A stretch of 37,662 bases of DNA from CALGTL01 sp963579135 (GTDB taxonomy: Bacteria > Chloroflexota > Dehalococcoidia > Lucifugimonadales > Australimonadaceae). Under the pieces are notes generated by a model, which saw only the letters and a program-made list of their open reading frames with translations, made no database searches and had not been told where the DNA came from. The position numbers and the translations under genes are program-made. The DNA lies in assembly GCA_963579135.1 (NCBI GenBank), contig CAUZFB010000020.1, positions 1-37,662 of the forward strand. The letters run 5' to 3'. Shown one piece after another: positions 16,199 to 23,843 of the stretch. The stretch's first letter is position 1. Each line of letters starts with the position of its first letter.

Positions 16199-18118
16199 CT
16201 ATTTTGGCAGCCTGTTGTTTTCGCCATCTAGGCGGAGTTGTTCCAGTTGTTCCCAACGTGTGTAAGCCTCAGCCAAAAGCCTTTGTAGTTCTTCCAGCCT
16301 ATCGGTCGTGGCCACAATGTCAGCCCTATCCTTTTTGTAGAGTGCAGGATCTCCCGTGGCCCGGAACAACTCCTGCTGTTCCCTTTCGAGGCACTCAATA
16401 GTCTCGGGTAGTGCATCTAGTTCCTTTTGCTCGCTGAACCTTAATTTCACCCTCGCCCTGGGTGCCTGAGCTGCGGGGAAGCTTTGGTTGCGCGCAGAAT
16501 CCCTACTCGGTTTTGCTTCCTCTGGGCGCTGACGCAGCCAGTCATCATAGCCTCCCACGTACTCCTTCACGACGGAGCCGCCTTCAAAAACGATAGTGCT
16601 CGTCACGACGTTGTTGATGAAGGTCCTGTCATGACTGACGAGGAGAATCGTTCCTGCGTAGTTAACCAAGAGGCCTTCAAGGAGGTCGAGGGTTTCGATA
16701 TCTAGGTCGTTGGTGGGTTCATCCAGCACAAGGAGATTGGAGGGCCGTGTGAAGAGACGGGCGAGCATGAGCCGCTTGCGCTCCCCACCGGAAAGAACAG
16801 AAACACGAGAGCGAGCTTGATCTGGAGAGAACAAGAAATCTTGCAGATAGCCGAGGATGTGACGATTTTTCCCGTCAACGGTAACTGTGTCACTGCCGTC
16901 GCCGACGTTTTCTATGGAAGTTTTGTTTTCGTCCAATTGCTCAAGCAGTTGGTCGGAGTAGCTGATTTGCAAGTTAGCGCCGAGGCGGATTGTTCCAGTA
17001 ACGGGACTGAGCATGCCAAGAAGAAGGCGCAAGAGAGTGGTCTTGCCGCTGCCGTTGGCGCCTAGAATTCCAATCCTGTCTCCTTTCAGAATGGCGGTCG
17101 AGAATTTCGAAATTACCTGAGTATCGCCATAGCTGAAGCCAATATTGTCAACCTTGGCCACCAATGTTCCGGAACGCTCGGCCTCCTGGGCTTCCATCTT
17201 CACTTTCCCGGGCTGGTCCCGTCTGGACCTGCTGCGCATCTCGCGCATTCTTTCCAGTTCCCTTACGCGGCCCTCGTTGCGCGTCCGCCTCGCCTTGATA
17301 CCTCCCCGAATCCAATGTTCTTCCTGTTGCAGCTTCTTATCGAACAGAGCATTTCTGGTCTCTTCTGCCTCGCGGTCGGCGCTTCGCCGCTCCACGAATG
17401 TCTCATAGTCGCAGGCCTGATCAAACAGCCGGCCCCGATCGATTTCCAATACCCGGGTAGCGATGCTCTGCAGGAACATCCGGTCGTGGGTAACGAAGAT
17501 CAAGGCACCCGTAAACCGAACTATCGTCTGTTCCAGATCCTTAATAGAATCTATATCAAGATGGTTAGTTGGTTCATCAAGTAGGAGAATATCCGGCTCA
17601 CCAACGAGCGCCCTCTTCAAGAGTACTCGACGCTTTAGACCAGCGGAGAGAGAACTGAAAGCGCGACCAGCATCCAACCCAAGTTGAGAGAGGCTTTTGT
17701 TGACCTGTTCCCTCTTGTACCACACGCCTTCCATATCCAGGGTATGGTGAATGCTGTCCAATCCTTCGTGTAGAGGCGGCGTGCCTTCATGTAGCAACAT
17801 GGGGCCTTGGGGCGGATTCCGTGTGATCAGGTTGATATATTCTCTGCTCCCGCTGGCGACTACATCGAAGACGGTTCCGGGTAACTCTTGGGGCACCTCT
17901 TGTGAAAGATAGGCGGAGATTATGCCCTTTTGGAGTGCAACAGATCCGGAGTCTGGTTTAATGCTTCCCTCTATCAGCCGCAGCAGCGTTGATTTCCCGG
18001 ACCCGTTCCTGCCTACCAGGCCAACCTTCTCTCCCTGATCGATGGTTAAGTTGACCCCATCAAAAAGTGGAATGCCAGTGAAGGCAAGAGATATTCCTTG
18101 CATACTGATAAAGGCCAT
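16199..18118 (-). CDS. uup: ABC-F family ATPase, Uup type
   Basis: A soluble 639-residue protein with two ABC ATPase domains and no membrane segment; ABC-F proteins act on ribosomes. Domain 1 has Walker A GRNGSGKS (36-43), LDEPTNHLD (180-188) and an unusual signature LSAGLKRR (157-164) instead of LSGG. The linker KLQQEEHWIRGGIKARRTRNE is typical of Uup. Domain 2 has GANGSGKT (353-360), LSGGERKR (442-449) and LDEPTNDLD. The C-terminal coiled coil, about 555-639, starts RVKLRFSEQKELDALP, also a Uup trait. The call is Uup, not a known antibiotic-resistance ABC-F, although resistance cannot be excluded. Codon use and GC differ from the flanks, and it is the only gene in the ssrA-linked insertion. 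Confidence 0.9.
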   Translation of the reverse strand: MAFISMQGISLAFTGIPLFDGVNLTIDQGEKVGLVGRNGSGKSTLLRLIEGSIKPDSGSVALQKGIISAYLSQEVPQELPGTVFDVVASGSREYINLITRNPPQGPMLLHEGTPPLHEGLDSIHHTLDMEGVWYKREQVNKSLSQLGLDAGRAFSSLSAGLKRRVLLKRALVGEPDILLLDEPTNHLDIDSIKDLEQTIVRFTGALIFVTHDRMFLQSIATRVLEIDRGRLFDQACDYETFVERRSADREAEETRNALFDKKLQQEEHWIRGGIKARRTRNEGRVRELERMREMRSRSRRDQPGKVKMEAQEAERSGTLVAKVDNIGFSYGDTQVISKFSTAILKGDRIGILGANGSGKTTLLRLLLGMLSPVTGTIRLGANLQISYSDQLLEQLDENKTSIENVGDGSDTVTVDGKNRHILGYLQDFLFSPDQARSRVSVLSGGERKRLMLARLFTRPSNLLVLDEPTNDLDIETLDLLEGLLVNYAGTILLVSHDRTFINNVVTSTIVFEGGSVVKEYVGGYDDWLRQRPEEAKPSRDSARNQSFPAAQAPRARVKLRFSEQKELDALPETIECLEREQQELFRATGDPALYKKDRADIVATTDRLEELQRLLAEAYTRWEQLEQLRLDGENNRLPK

Positions 18119-18259
18119 AAACGAAAGTTACCTCGCCACCCCTAAAGGCTCACCTAATGTTCCATCGGGAAGTCGAGTGGCGTTTGTCCAGTGCTCGCCC
18201 ACGATCCGCTCCACTGTGCATGTATCTCCAGCTTCGCCAAGTTGGGACCGCGCGGACGA

Positions 18260-18325
18260 ATTCGGTCCTCCGCCATCTCCACCAAGAATAGGATAGAGGC
18301 TCCGCCGAAAGACGGGGTCTCTTTT
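18260..18325 (+). repeat. Partial copy of the ssrA 3' end and terminator
   Basis: 18260-18288 copies the tmRNA T-arm/acceptor/CCA region (25/29 identical to 15954-15982). It is followed by a stem, AGAGGCTCCGCC (18295-18306) with GACGGGGTCTCT (18311-18322), and TTTT, a diverged copy of the ssrA terminator. This is the far attachment-site candidate of the insertion. Confidence 0.75.
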
Positions 18326-18389
18326 GGTTCGCCCGCTGAGATCGGGCCCGCTGGTCCCGTTCGCCGCTTCGTGAGGGCGCGGAGATGTA

Positions 18390-18436
18390 ATATCACCGCA
18401 AGCCGGTACGAATTTCGTAGCGGCTTGCGGTGATAT
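18390..18436. repeat. 47-bp near-perfect palindrome
   Basis: ATATCACCGCAAGCCG (18390-18405) is perfectly complementary to CGGCTTGCGGTGATAT (18421-18436). Inside, TACGAA-T-TTCGTA continues the symmetry with one G/G mismatch. No T-tract follows, so it is not a standard terminator. It lies 100 nt beyond the far copy of the ssrA end and 150 nt before the small Cys/His gene. It could be an operator, a recombination site or a structured RNA element. Confidence 0.7.
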
Positions 18437-18586
18437 GTGGTATCGTGAAGGCTAAAGGGTTCTAGAGGGCGGCTCTGTGCCCTTCTTCCACCAGGCAGTC
18501 TCGGGCGGCCGATGGGATGCGAATCGGGACTCCGGTCCGAATGCTGGGGGCCTGTCGGTGGGAGCGAATTACGGAGGGCATGCCAC

Positions 18587-18844
18587 GTGACAACGAAGGA
18601 ACAGCAGCAGTCTAAGCTAGAGCGAGCAGATCGAGCGAATTGCACGGGCTCGCCGACCGGCGCGCATCACTGGGTGCTTGGGTCGCCTAGCGCAACGATG
18701 AAGGGCGAGTGCAAGTACTGCCACGCCGAGCGTGCGTTCACGCCGTTCGAAGACGAGGTTGGGTTCAACAATAGCCCCAAGAAGAAGCGCGCAGCCGCTG
18801 CTGCGACTGCAGCCAGCGCGAAGCGGGCCGCCCCTAGCACTTAG
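18587..18844 (+). CDS. Small protein with Cys/His zinc-ribbon-like motif
   Basis: This 85-residue product starts at GTG 18587, with GGAGG 9 nt upstream. The core is GAHHWVLGSPSATMKGECKY followed by CHAERAF. The HHW pair and CKYC knuckle, with another Cys in NCTGSP, could bind zinc. The form resembles short HHW...CKxC proteins of actinobacteria and Chloroflexota whose function I do not know. The tail is Lys then Ala rich (PKKKRAAAAATAASAKRAA), which suggests nucleic-acid contact. It is monocistronic between the 47-bp palindrome and a strong terminator. The ATG at 18512 is less likely because it lacks a ribosome site and adds non-conserved sequence. Confidence 0.7.
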   Translation: MTTKEQQQSKLERADRANCTGSPTGAHHWVLGSPSATMKGECKYCHAERAFTPFEDEVGFNNSPKKKRAAAAATAASAKRAAPST

Positions 18845-19575
18845 CTAGAGCGTTCAGATTCAAAAAGCCCCCGGCAAACGCCGGGGGCTTTTTCTCTTAA
18901 CGACCATGGGCCGATGCAGACTTGCCCTTCATGCATGTGCCCGGAGAGCAACGGTGCGATACCTACGTCCGCTGCCAGGGACATGGCGTCCGGCGAGTGA
19001 GCGAGCATCCCCCCACCGTTATCTCCATGATCGCCGAGTGCACGCGTGAGGCCTCTCGCGTTGTGGGAGCGGAAGTCGATCCCGACGACGGTGATGTCCC
19101 CTACCCGCGTGGGTACCATCCGCAGTTCGTCGATTAAGAGATCGACGCAAAACTAGCGCCTGGTCTGGATGAGCGGCTCAGCGTCGTATGCGTGAGATCT
19201 GGTCCGTATCAGCCGGCGAACGTAGGCGAAGCGGTCGTGATTGCCGAGTACGGGGCGCTTCCCAGCGATGATGGGCCGGAGTGTGTCGGCCCGCTCAGGT
19301 AGGTGCCGACGGTGGTCGACGAAGTCGCCAGTGATGACGACGATGTCGGCGGGGATAGCGGTTGCGCGGGCAATCAACCGCTGAGTCCGCTGCGTGGAGC
19401 GACCCACGTGCAGGTCGGAGAGGTAGAGGATGCGAAGACCCGCGCTGCTCGGTGGCCAGCCCGCGATGGGGATGAGCCGGTGCCGAATGCGAAGCCACGA
19501 TGGTTCGATGAACCTGGCGTAGGCAAGTGCTACCAGGCCGATGACAGCAATGATGGAGAGGACGGCGATGACCAT
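18841..19575 (-). pseudogene. Calcineurin-like metallophosphoesterase, decayed
   Basis: The ancestral product was a membrane-anchored phosphoesterase (YaeI/YkuE-like, PF00149). The N-terminal half has one membrane helix, then ILYLSDLHVG, VVITGDFVDHRR and VLGNHDRFAY, all metal-site motifs. A TAG at 19153-19155 interrupts the same frame. After it the frame continues with TVVGIDFRSH, MLAHSPDAM and LLSGHMHEGQ, the last changed from the usual SGHTHGGQ. The C-terminal 60 or so residues expected after this are missing; the frame instead runs through a terminator hairpin and stops. The nonsense codon together with the truncation points to a real pseudogene. It sits next to the ssrA-linked insertion, so the region may be a site of repeated rearrangement. 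Confidence 0.85.
18862..18893. terminator. Strong bidirectional terminator
   Basis: AAAAAGCCCCCGGC (18862-18875) and GCCGGGGGCTTTTT (18880-18893) form a perfect 14-bp stem with loop AAAC, with A and T tracts usable on both strands. It ends the small Cys/His gene and cuts into the 3' end of the metallophosphoesterase relic. Confidence 0.9.
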
Positions 19576-19786
19576 GGGGTCTTATAGGGCAGGGATGCGA
19601 AGGCTGTCTATTCGAGGCACAGTATAGGCCGCGCTGGGTCGTGGGCCTACGATGCCTGTCGGGGTAAACGCATGGCGAGGCCGCTTGGCCCACGCGCGAT
19701 GTGATGGCGTCTATGGTCGTCGAAAAACTTGCGGAAACGAATCGCGGTCTTATCATGCTTCGCGAGGTGACCAGAGGAGCAGATTC

Positions 19787-19816
19787 ATGTGGGGGAAGAG
19801 GGGTAGAACCCGATGA
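19787..19816 (+). other. Possible 9-codon leader ORF overlapping the next start (ATGA)
   Basis: AGAGGAGC lies about 8 nt before an ATG at 19787 that encodes MWGKRGRTR. Its TGA (19814-19816) overlaps the ATG of the 70-residue gene at 19813. The strong ribosome site belongs to this mini-frame, not to the gene behind it, suggesting translational coupling or simply a chance ATG. Confidence 0.35.
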
Positions 19817-20025
19817 ATGTGTTCCGTGACCCGCCGGAGAATGAGTTCATCAACCTTGAGATGGAGGACTACGGGCCGTTGGTAAACTACACGCCTGGGT
19901 ACCTCCAGCATCACAACTCAGGGCCGTTCAATACGGCGATTGATGTGTTGGCCGATTTCTTGGCGAGGACGGCGGCGGCGAACCAGGGTAGGAACGTCGC
20001 CGAATCCGCCCGACAGAATCTTTAG
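19813..20025 (+). CDS. Hypothetical protein, 70 residues
   Basis: A small acidic soluble protein, MNVFRDPPENEFINLEMEDY at its start, with codon use like the neighbours. It has no recognised family, signal or metal site. The middle, GPLVNYTPGYLQHHNSGPFN, is rich in Asn, Gly and aromatic residues; the C-terminal half is helical. The ATG overlaps a 9-codon frame that carries the good ribosome site. It ends 26 nt before the SDR gene and may be in its operon. It could also be the remnant of a longer protein. Confidence 0.5.
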   Translation: MNVFRDPPENEFINLEMEDYGPLVNYTPGYLQHHNSGPFNTAIDVLADFLARTAAANQGRNVAESARQNL

Positions 20026-20051
20026 CGCGTATCACACAGGGGAGTTATCAG

Positions 20052-20951
20052 ATGTCAGAACTTGAAGGTAAGGTAGTTGCTATCACGGGCGCCGCTCGCG
20101 GTATGGGTCGGGCGTTCACCGAGGCGTACCTGAACGAGGGAGCCAAGGTCGTCGCGATGGATCTTTCCTGGGAGCCGACGGGAGTTTCAAGCGATAACGA
20201 TGAAACGTTCGTGAAGGACCTGCGAGCGAACGACAACGTTATCGTGTGCTCCACCGACGTGAGCAACGATGAGCAGTTGGACGCGGCCTACGATGCGACT
20301 ATCGCGAAGTGGGGCACGTGCGACGTGTTGATCAACGATGCGGCGATGCGCTCTCGCAATCTTTTCCCGCCGTCAGGCCGACGTTTGACTCTGGACACGA
20401 CGGACGAGGACTGGACGAAAATGTTCGCGGTGAACGTGTTCGGTGCGCTCAAGGTGACACGCCGGTTCGTTCGGCCGATGATCGCTCAGAAGAGTGGCAG
20501 CATCATGTCGGTTATCAGTAGCGGCGCTCTGCACAGCTCATTCGGTGGTGCGCAGATGGCGTTCCGCCCGAACAGCATCGAGATGCCGTACCAGTCGACG
20601 AAGGCGGCGCTGCTGACGATGATGTTCTACCTCGCCGATGAGATCAAGAAGGACAACGTGGCGGTCAACCTGATGGTGCCTGGCCACACGCGAACCACGG
20701 GCTTCGATGAGCAGAACATCGCGCGTCGCGAGATGGGTATCGGCTCGCGCAATGCACCGCCGCCGCTGACGCCCCAGCACATCGTGCCGCTGGCGTTGTT
20801 CCTAGGCGGTCGGGACGCTAAGTCTGGCGTCACGGGCAAGTGCTTCGATGCGACGACCTGGAACATCGAGCACGGCATCGGTACGCAGGAGCAGTTCGAA
20901 GACTTGGCAGGAGCCGCCGCTTCAGAGAACCCCGCAGTCTCCGCTCGATAA
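20052..20951 (+). CDS. SDR family NAD(P)-dependent oxidoreductase
   Basis: A 299-residue classical short-chain dehydrogenase. The cofactor motif is TGAARGMG (12-19); the strand-4 motif is INDAAM where NNAG is usual. The active site has Ser in VISSGA (155-158), Tyr180 and Lys184 in YQSTK. An acidic residue after the second strand (MDLS, about 36-39) favours NAD over NADP. There is a longer than usual insert (about 100-115 and 158-178) around the active site. GGGGAG precedes the ATG. It follows the 70-residue gene by 26 nt. The substrate, an alcohol or a dihydrodiol, is not determined; the aromatic-type neighbours make a dihydrodiol dehydrogenase one possibility. Confidence 0.85.
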   Translation: MSELEGKVVAITGAARGMGRAFTEAYLNEGAKVVAMDLSWEPTGVSSDNDETFVKDLRANDNVIVCSTDVSNDEQLDAAYDATIAKWGTCDVLINDAAMRSRNLFPPSGRRLTLDTTDEDWTKMFAVNVFGALKVTRRFVRPMIAQKSGSIMSVISSGALHSSFGGAQMAFRPNSIEMPYQSTKAALLTMMFYLADEIKKDNVAVNLMVPGHTRTTGFDEQNIARREMGIGSRNAPPPLTPQHIVPLALFLGGRDAKSGVTGKCFDATTWNIEHGIGTQEQFEDLAGAAASENPAVSAR

Positions 20952-20966
20952 CCTTGAGGTAGGTTT

Positions 20967-21009
20967 GCCCCGGTGTGCTTGATGGACAAGCAGTCGGGGC
21001 TTTCCTTTT
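20967..21009 (+). terminator. Terminator after the SDR gene
   Basis: GCCCCG (20967-20972) pairs with CGGGGC (20995-21000), with an inner GCTTG/CAAGC stem, followed by TTTCCTTTT. Confidence 0.7.
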
Positions 21010-21042
21010 GCCTCTATTCCCGATTCACGTGAGGAGGTACCC

Positions 21043-21951
21043 ATGGGTACGCTGCGAGTTCTGTGGAGAGATGCCGATCGCTTGCCCTACCTCCACACGG
21101 TGCGTGATGCGGCGTTGGTGTACGGCACCACGGTCGAGCTGATGCAGGCGGAGAGTCGTGAGTTCGGCGAGTTGCTGCTGGACGACCGGGCGGATGTGGT
21201 CGCGGAGAACTATTGGAACCAACAGGTGAACCGAGCAGCGAGGGGTTGGCCGCTGGTTGCGCTGGCTGCTGCGGTGAATACGGTGAACGAGCAGTTCGTC
21301 GTCAGGCCGGACATCGGGTCGTTGGAGGAGCTGCAGGGCAAGCGCATCGCGATTAGGGGCATGCACCCAACGGACTATTCAGACCCGGTGTGGATCGCTC
21401 AATTGGGCCTGGGCGACGCCGAGCTGGTGTTCGTGCCTGAAGCCGAGTCAGGCCGCTGGTCGCCGTGGAAGCGAGTGGTGGATGGCGACTGTGATGCGGC
21501 GATCGTGACGAACCTGTTCCTACGGCCAGCACTTGAGGCAGGACTGAAGACGCTGGCGGCGCCGACGTTCGGGTTCCTGGGCAACGTCGTGTATACGACG
21601 ACGCTGGAGAAGCGCGATGTCATGCGCGCCGACATGATGAACCTGGTGAGGGGGGCGTTCGACGCAGTACGCACGTTCAAGTCTGATAAGGCGGCGGTGC
21701 TGCGGACGATGCACGATATCCCCGCTGATTTGATGCAGCCGCCGAACATCACGCTGGCGACGGAGGAGGACCGCGAGTTCGTGTACGTCAGCTTGCGCGA
21801 CGAACTCGCCGATCCGCCGATACCTACGCCTGAGGCGATCGCCAATTTCTATTCGATGGTGGTCAAGGACTTCCCTGAGATGCAGGGGCATAATCCGTTG
21901 CTGATGTGGGATCTGTCCATTGCGAGATCAATCCTCGACGAGCGCAGATAG
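21043..21951 (+). CDS. PBP2-fold protein (SsuA/THI5 or dihydroxyphthalate decarboxylase-like), no signal peptide
   Basis: A 302-residue type 2 periplasmic-binding fold protein. Family signs are ADVVAENYWN, the lobe crossing SLEELQGKRIAIRGMHPTDY (about 93-112) and VVDGDCDAAIVTNLFLRPAL. A perfect AGGAGG lies 7 nt before the ATG. The N-terminus, MGTLRVLWRD, is not a secretion signal, and there is no adjacent permease or ATPase. As with the Pht5-like gene near 2 kb, a cytosolic enzyme or ligand-binding role is more likely than transport. It is separated from the SDR gene by a terminator, and its stop abuts that of the convergent F420-type reductase with no gap. Confidence 0.7.
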   Translation: MGTLRVLWRDADRLPYLHTVRDAALVYGTTVELMQAESREFGELLLDDRADVVAENYWNQQVNRAARGWPLVALAAAVNTVNEQFVVRPDIGSLEELQGKRIAIRGMHPTDYSDPVWIAQLGLGDAELVFVPEAESGRWSPWKRVVDGDCDAAIVTNLFLRPALEAGLKTLAAPTFGFLGNVVYTTTLEKRDVMRADMMNLVRGAFDAVRTFKSDKAAVLRTMHDIPADLMQPPNITLATEEDREFVYVSLRDELADPPIPTPEAIANFYSMVVKDFPEMQGHNPLLMWDLSIARSILDERR

Positions 21952-22368
21952 CTACTTTCGGGTGAGTGCTACGACGGGGATGATCCGCTCGGTGCCATCC
22001 TGGTAGGTCTTGAAACCGGGTGCCAATTTGGACTGGGCTGCGTAGATGCGATCGCGCTCGGTCCGCGCGAGGGGCGTTGCGGTGGCGTCGTAAGTTTCGG
22101 TGCCGACCTCGACCGTGACGTCGGGGTTCGCAACGAGGTTGTGGTACCAGTCCGGGTGAACGTCGGCGCCGGCCTTGCTGGCGAAAACGTAGAGAGTCTC
22201 GTCTTCGGGCAGGTAGGTGATGGGCGTGATGCGCTTGGCCCCGCTCTTGGCCCCAGTGGTGCCCAGTAGCAGCAGGTGACCGCCTTCCCCGCGACCTCCG
22301 ACCTTGCCGCCATTGGCCCTGAATTCCTCGATCACGGGAAGATTACGATCCTGGGAGGATGTGGTCAT
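21952..22368 (-). CDS. Deazaflavin (F420)-dependent nitroreductase family protein
   Basis: A 138-residue protein of the split-barrel DUF385/Ddn family, F420H2-dependent quinone or nitro reductases. It shows GGHLLLLGTTGAKSGAKRITP, YVFASKAGADVHPDWYHNL and NPDVTVEVGTETYDA, all diagnostic. F420 use fits Chloroflexota or actinobacteria. AAAGG precedes the ATG. The gene is convergent with the PBP2 gene with no spacer, and divergent from the Rieske pseudogene. The physiological substrate is not known; quinone protection is the usual proposal. Confidence 0.85.
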   Translation of the reverse strand: MTTSSQDRNLPVIEEFRANGGKVGGRGEGGHLLLLGTTGAKSGAKRITPITYLPEDETLYVFASKAGADVHPDWYHNLVANPDVTVEVGTETYDATATPLARTERDRIYAAQSKLAPGFKTYQDGTERIIPVVALTRK

Positions 22369-22548
22369 GGATTACCTTTTCCTTTCGTCTCGTCTGATCG
22401 TGACACATGTGCTCGCGTCACTATCGGGCGGATAAATGTTGTTCTGCTGCTTGGATGCCAGATGCCTTCGTACGGATGCGTAGCAGCGTATATCATCCTG
22501 CGAGGCCAGAGGAGAACCGCGTGATGACTGGCTGGCGGAGGCGAAGAC

Positions 22549-23831
22549 ATGCTTACCCCTGAGATCAATGAACTGCTGACACGCGTGGGGCCAGGGACAC
22601 CCATGGGTGACGTGCTCCGTCGCTACTGGATGCCGGCATTGCTGTCGTTCGAGCTTCCAGAGTCAGATTGCCCACCGGTGCGTTTCAAGATCCTGGGCGA
22701 AAACCTGGTCGGTTTCCGAGACACATCACATCGGATCGGGACCGTTGCGGAGATGTGCCCGCATCGGGGGACGTCGCTGTGGCTGGGGCGAAATGAAGAC
22801 GATGGACTGCGTTGCGTGTACCACGGCTGGAAGTTCGACGTGAACGGACAGTGTGTGGACATGATGAACGAGCCCCCGCAGTTCGATTTCGCCGAGAAGA
22901 TGAAGGTACGGTCTCTTACCCGACGGAGGAGTTCGGGGGCATGATCTGAGCGTACATGGGGCCTCCAGAGAGACAGCCCGCGCCGCCGAGATTCGAGTGG
23001 ACCCAAGTGAGCGAGCCTCATCGGTACGTGACGAAGGTGTGGAAGGAGTGTAATTGGCTCCAAGCGCTGGAGGGCGGCATCGACACGTCGCATGCCCCGA
23101 TTCTCCACCGAGCGCTGCACAAGGACGCGGCTCACTTGGGAATCCCATTCGATGGGGCTTTCGCGCGCGGCAAGGCCCCTACCCTAGAGGTGGAGGTGAC
23201 CGATTACGGTGACCGCTACTTCGGGATCAGGGAGATGCCCGAGGGTGGCCGATACGTCCGTGGCTATCATTTCATCATGCCGTTGACGCAGCTTCGCCCG
23301 AACGGGCCGAAGACGATCGTCGATGGGCATTACTGGGTGCCGATCGACGACGAGAACGTGATGGTCTCCAACTTTGGCTATTCCTATGGCAAGGAGCCGC
23401 TGACTGCGAGCGAGAGTTACGACCGCAATGCGGGCAACAATTTCGGTACGGACATCGGCGTTGATAACGATTTCAGATCGGTCAGGAATTCACGGAACAA
23501 GTGGATGATTGATAGGGCTGCCCAGAAGCGGGACACGTTCTCGGGCATCACCGGCATCAACGCTCAGGACAGGGCGGTACAGGAGAGTATGGGCAGGGTT
23601 GTGGACCGCACTCAGGAGCACCTCGGTTCGGCTGACAAGGCGATCATCGCGACACGTCGCCTGCTCGAGCAGGCGGTCCGCGCGGTGCAGGACGGGGGAG
23701 ACCCAAGCGGTGTGGCACCTACCTACTACAACCTGCGCGCGATGGACGGCATCGTGCCCGACGATGCGGACTGGCATGCGCAGATGATGGACGTCATGTA
23801 TCCAACGACGCCTGCGGCGACGGCAAGCTAG
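22549..23831 (+). pseudogene. Rieske aromatic-ring oxygenase alpha subunit, phthalate 4,5-dioxygenase-like, two lesions
   Basis: The intact protein would be about 427 residues, the usual size. The N-terminal part has the Rieske 2Fe-2S ligands C70, H72, C89 and H92 (CPHRG and CVYHGWKF). The second part has the mononuclear iron region NWLQALEGGIDTSHAPILHR. Two lesions separate them. An extra CT at about 22912-22916 (TCTCT where TCT is expected) shifts the frame. In the restored frame, which reads SYPTEEFGGMI, a TGA at 22947-22949 stands where the family has Trp, before AYMGPP. TGA is used as a normal stop by other genes here, so recoding is unlikely. GGAGG precedes the ATG. Two independent defects make sequencing error unlikely. 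Confidence 0.88.
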
Positions 23832-23843
23832 CGAGGCGCTCGC

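Larger units (their letters stand above)
15954..18288. mobile_element. Small insertion at the ssrA 3' end, bounded by direct repeats
   Basis: The ssrA end at 15954-15982 is repeated at 18260-18288 with 25 of 29 bases identical, including a 16-bp exact core, CCATCTCCACCAAGAA. The likely extent of the inserted DNA is about 2.3 kb between the cores. The copy also carries a degraded version of the ssrA terminator (18295-18325). The insert holds a single gene, an uup-type ABC-F ATPase on the opposite strand, with lower GC and codons rare in neighbours (ATA, TTA, AGA). No integrase is present, so the element is a remnant or was mobilised in trans. The 3' end of ssrA is a classic tyrosine-integrase target. 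Direct repeats and cargo bias are seen; the integration history is inferred. Confidence 0.7.

Noticed and set aside
16199..18118. Known antibiotic-resistance ABC-F
   Set aside because: The linker and C-terminal coiled coil match Uup; resistance cannot be claimed from sequence alone.
18260..18288. A second tRNA or tmRNA gene
   Set aside because: Only the acceptor/T-arm end is copied; no 5' half or tag frame is present upstream.
22947..22949. TGA read as tryptophan in the Rieske gene
   Set aside because: TGA terminates other intact genes in the window (13091-13093, 15061-15063), and a separate frameshift is also present.
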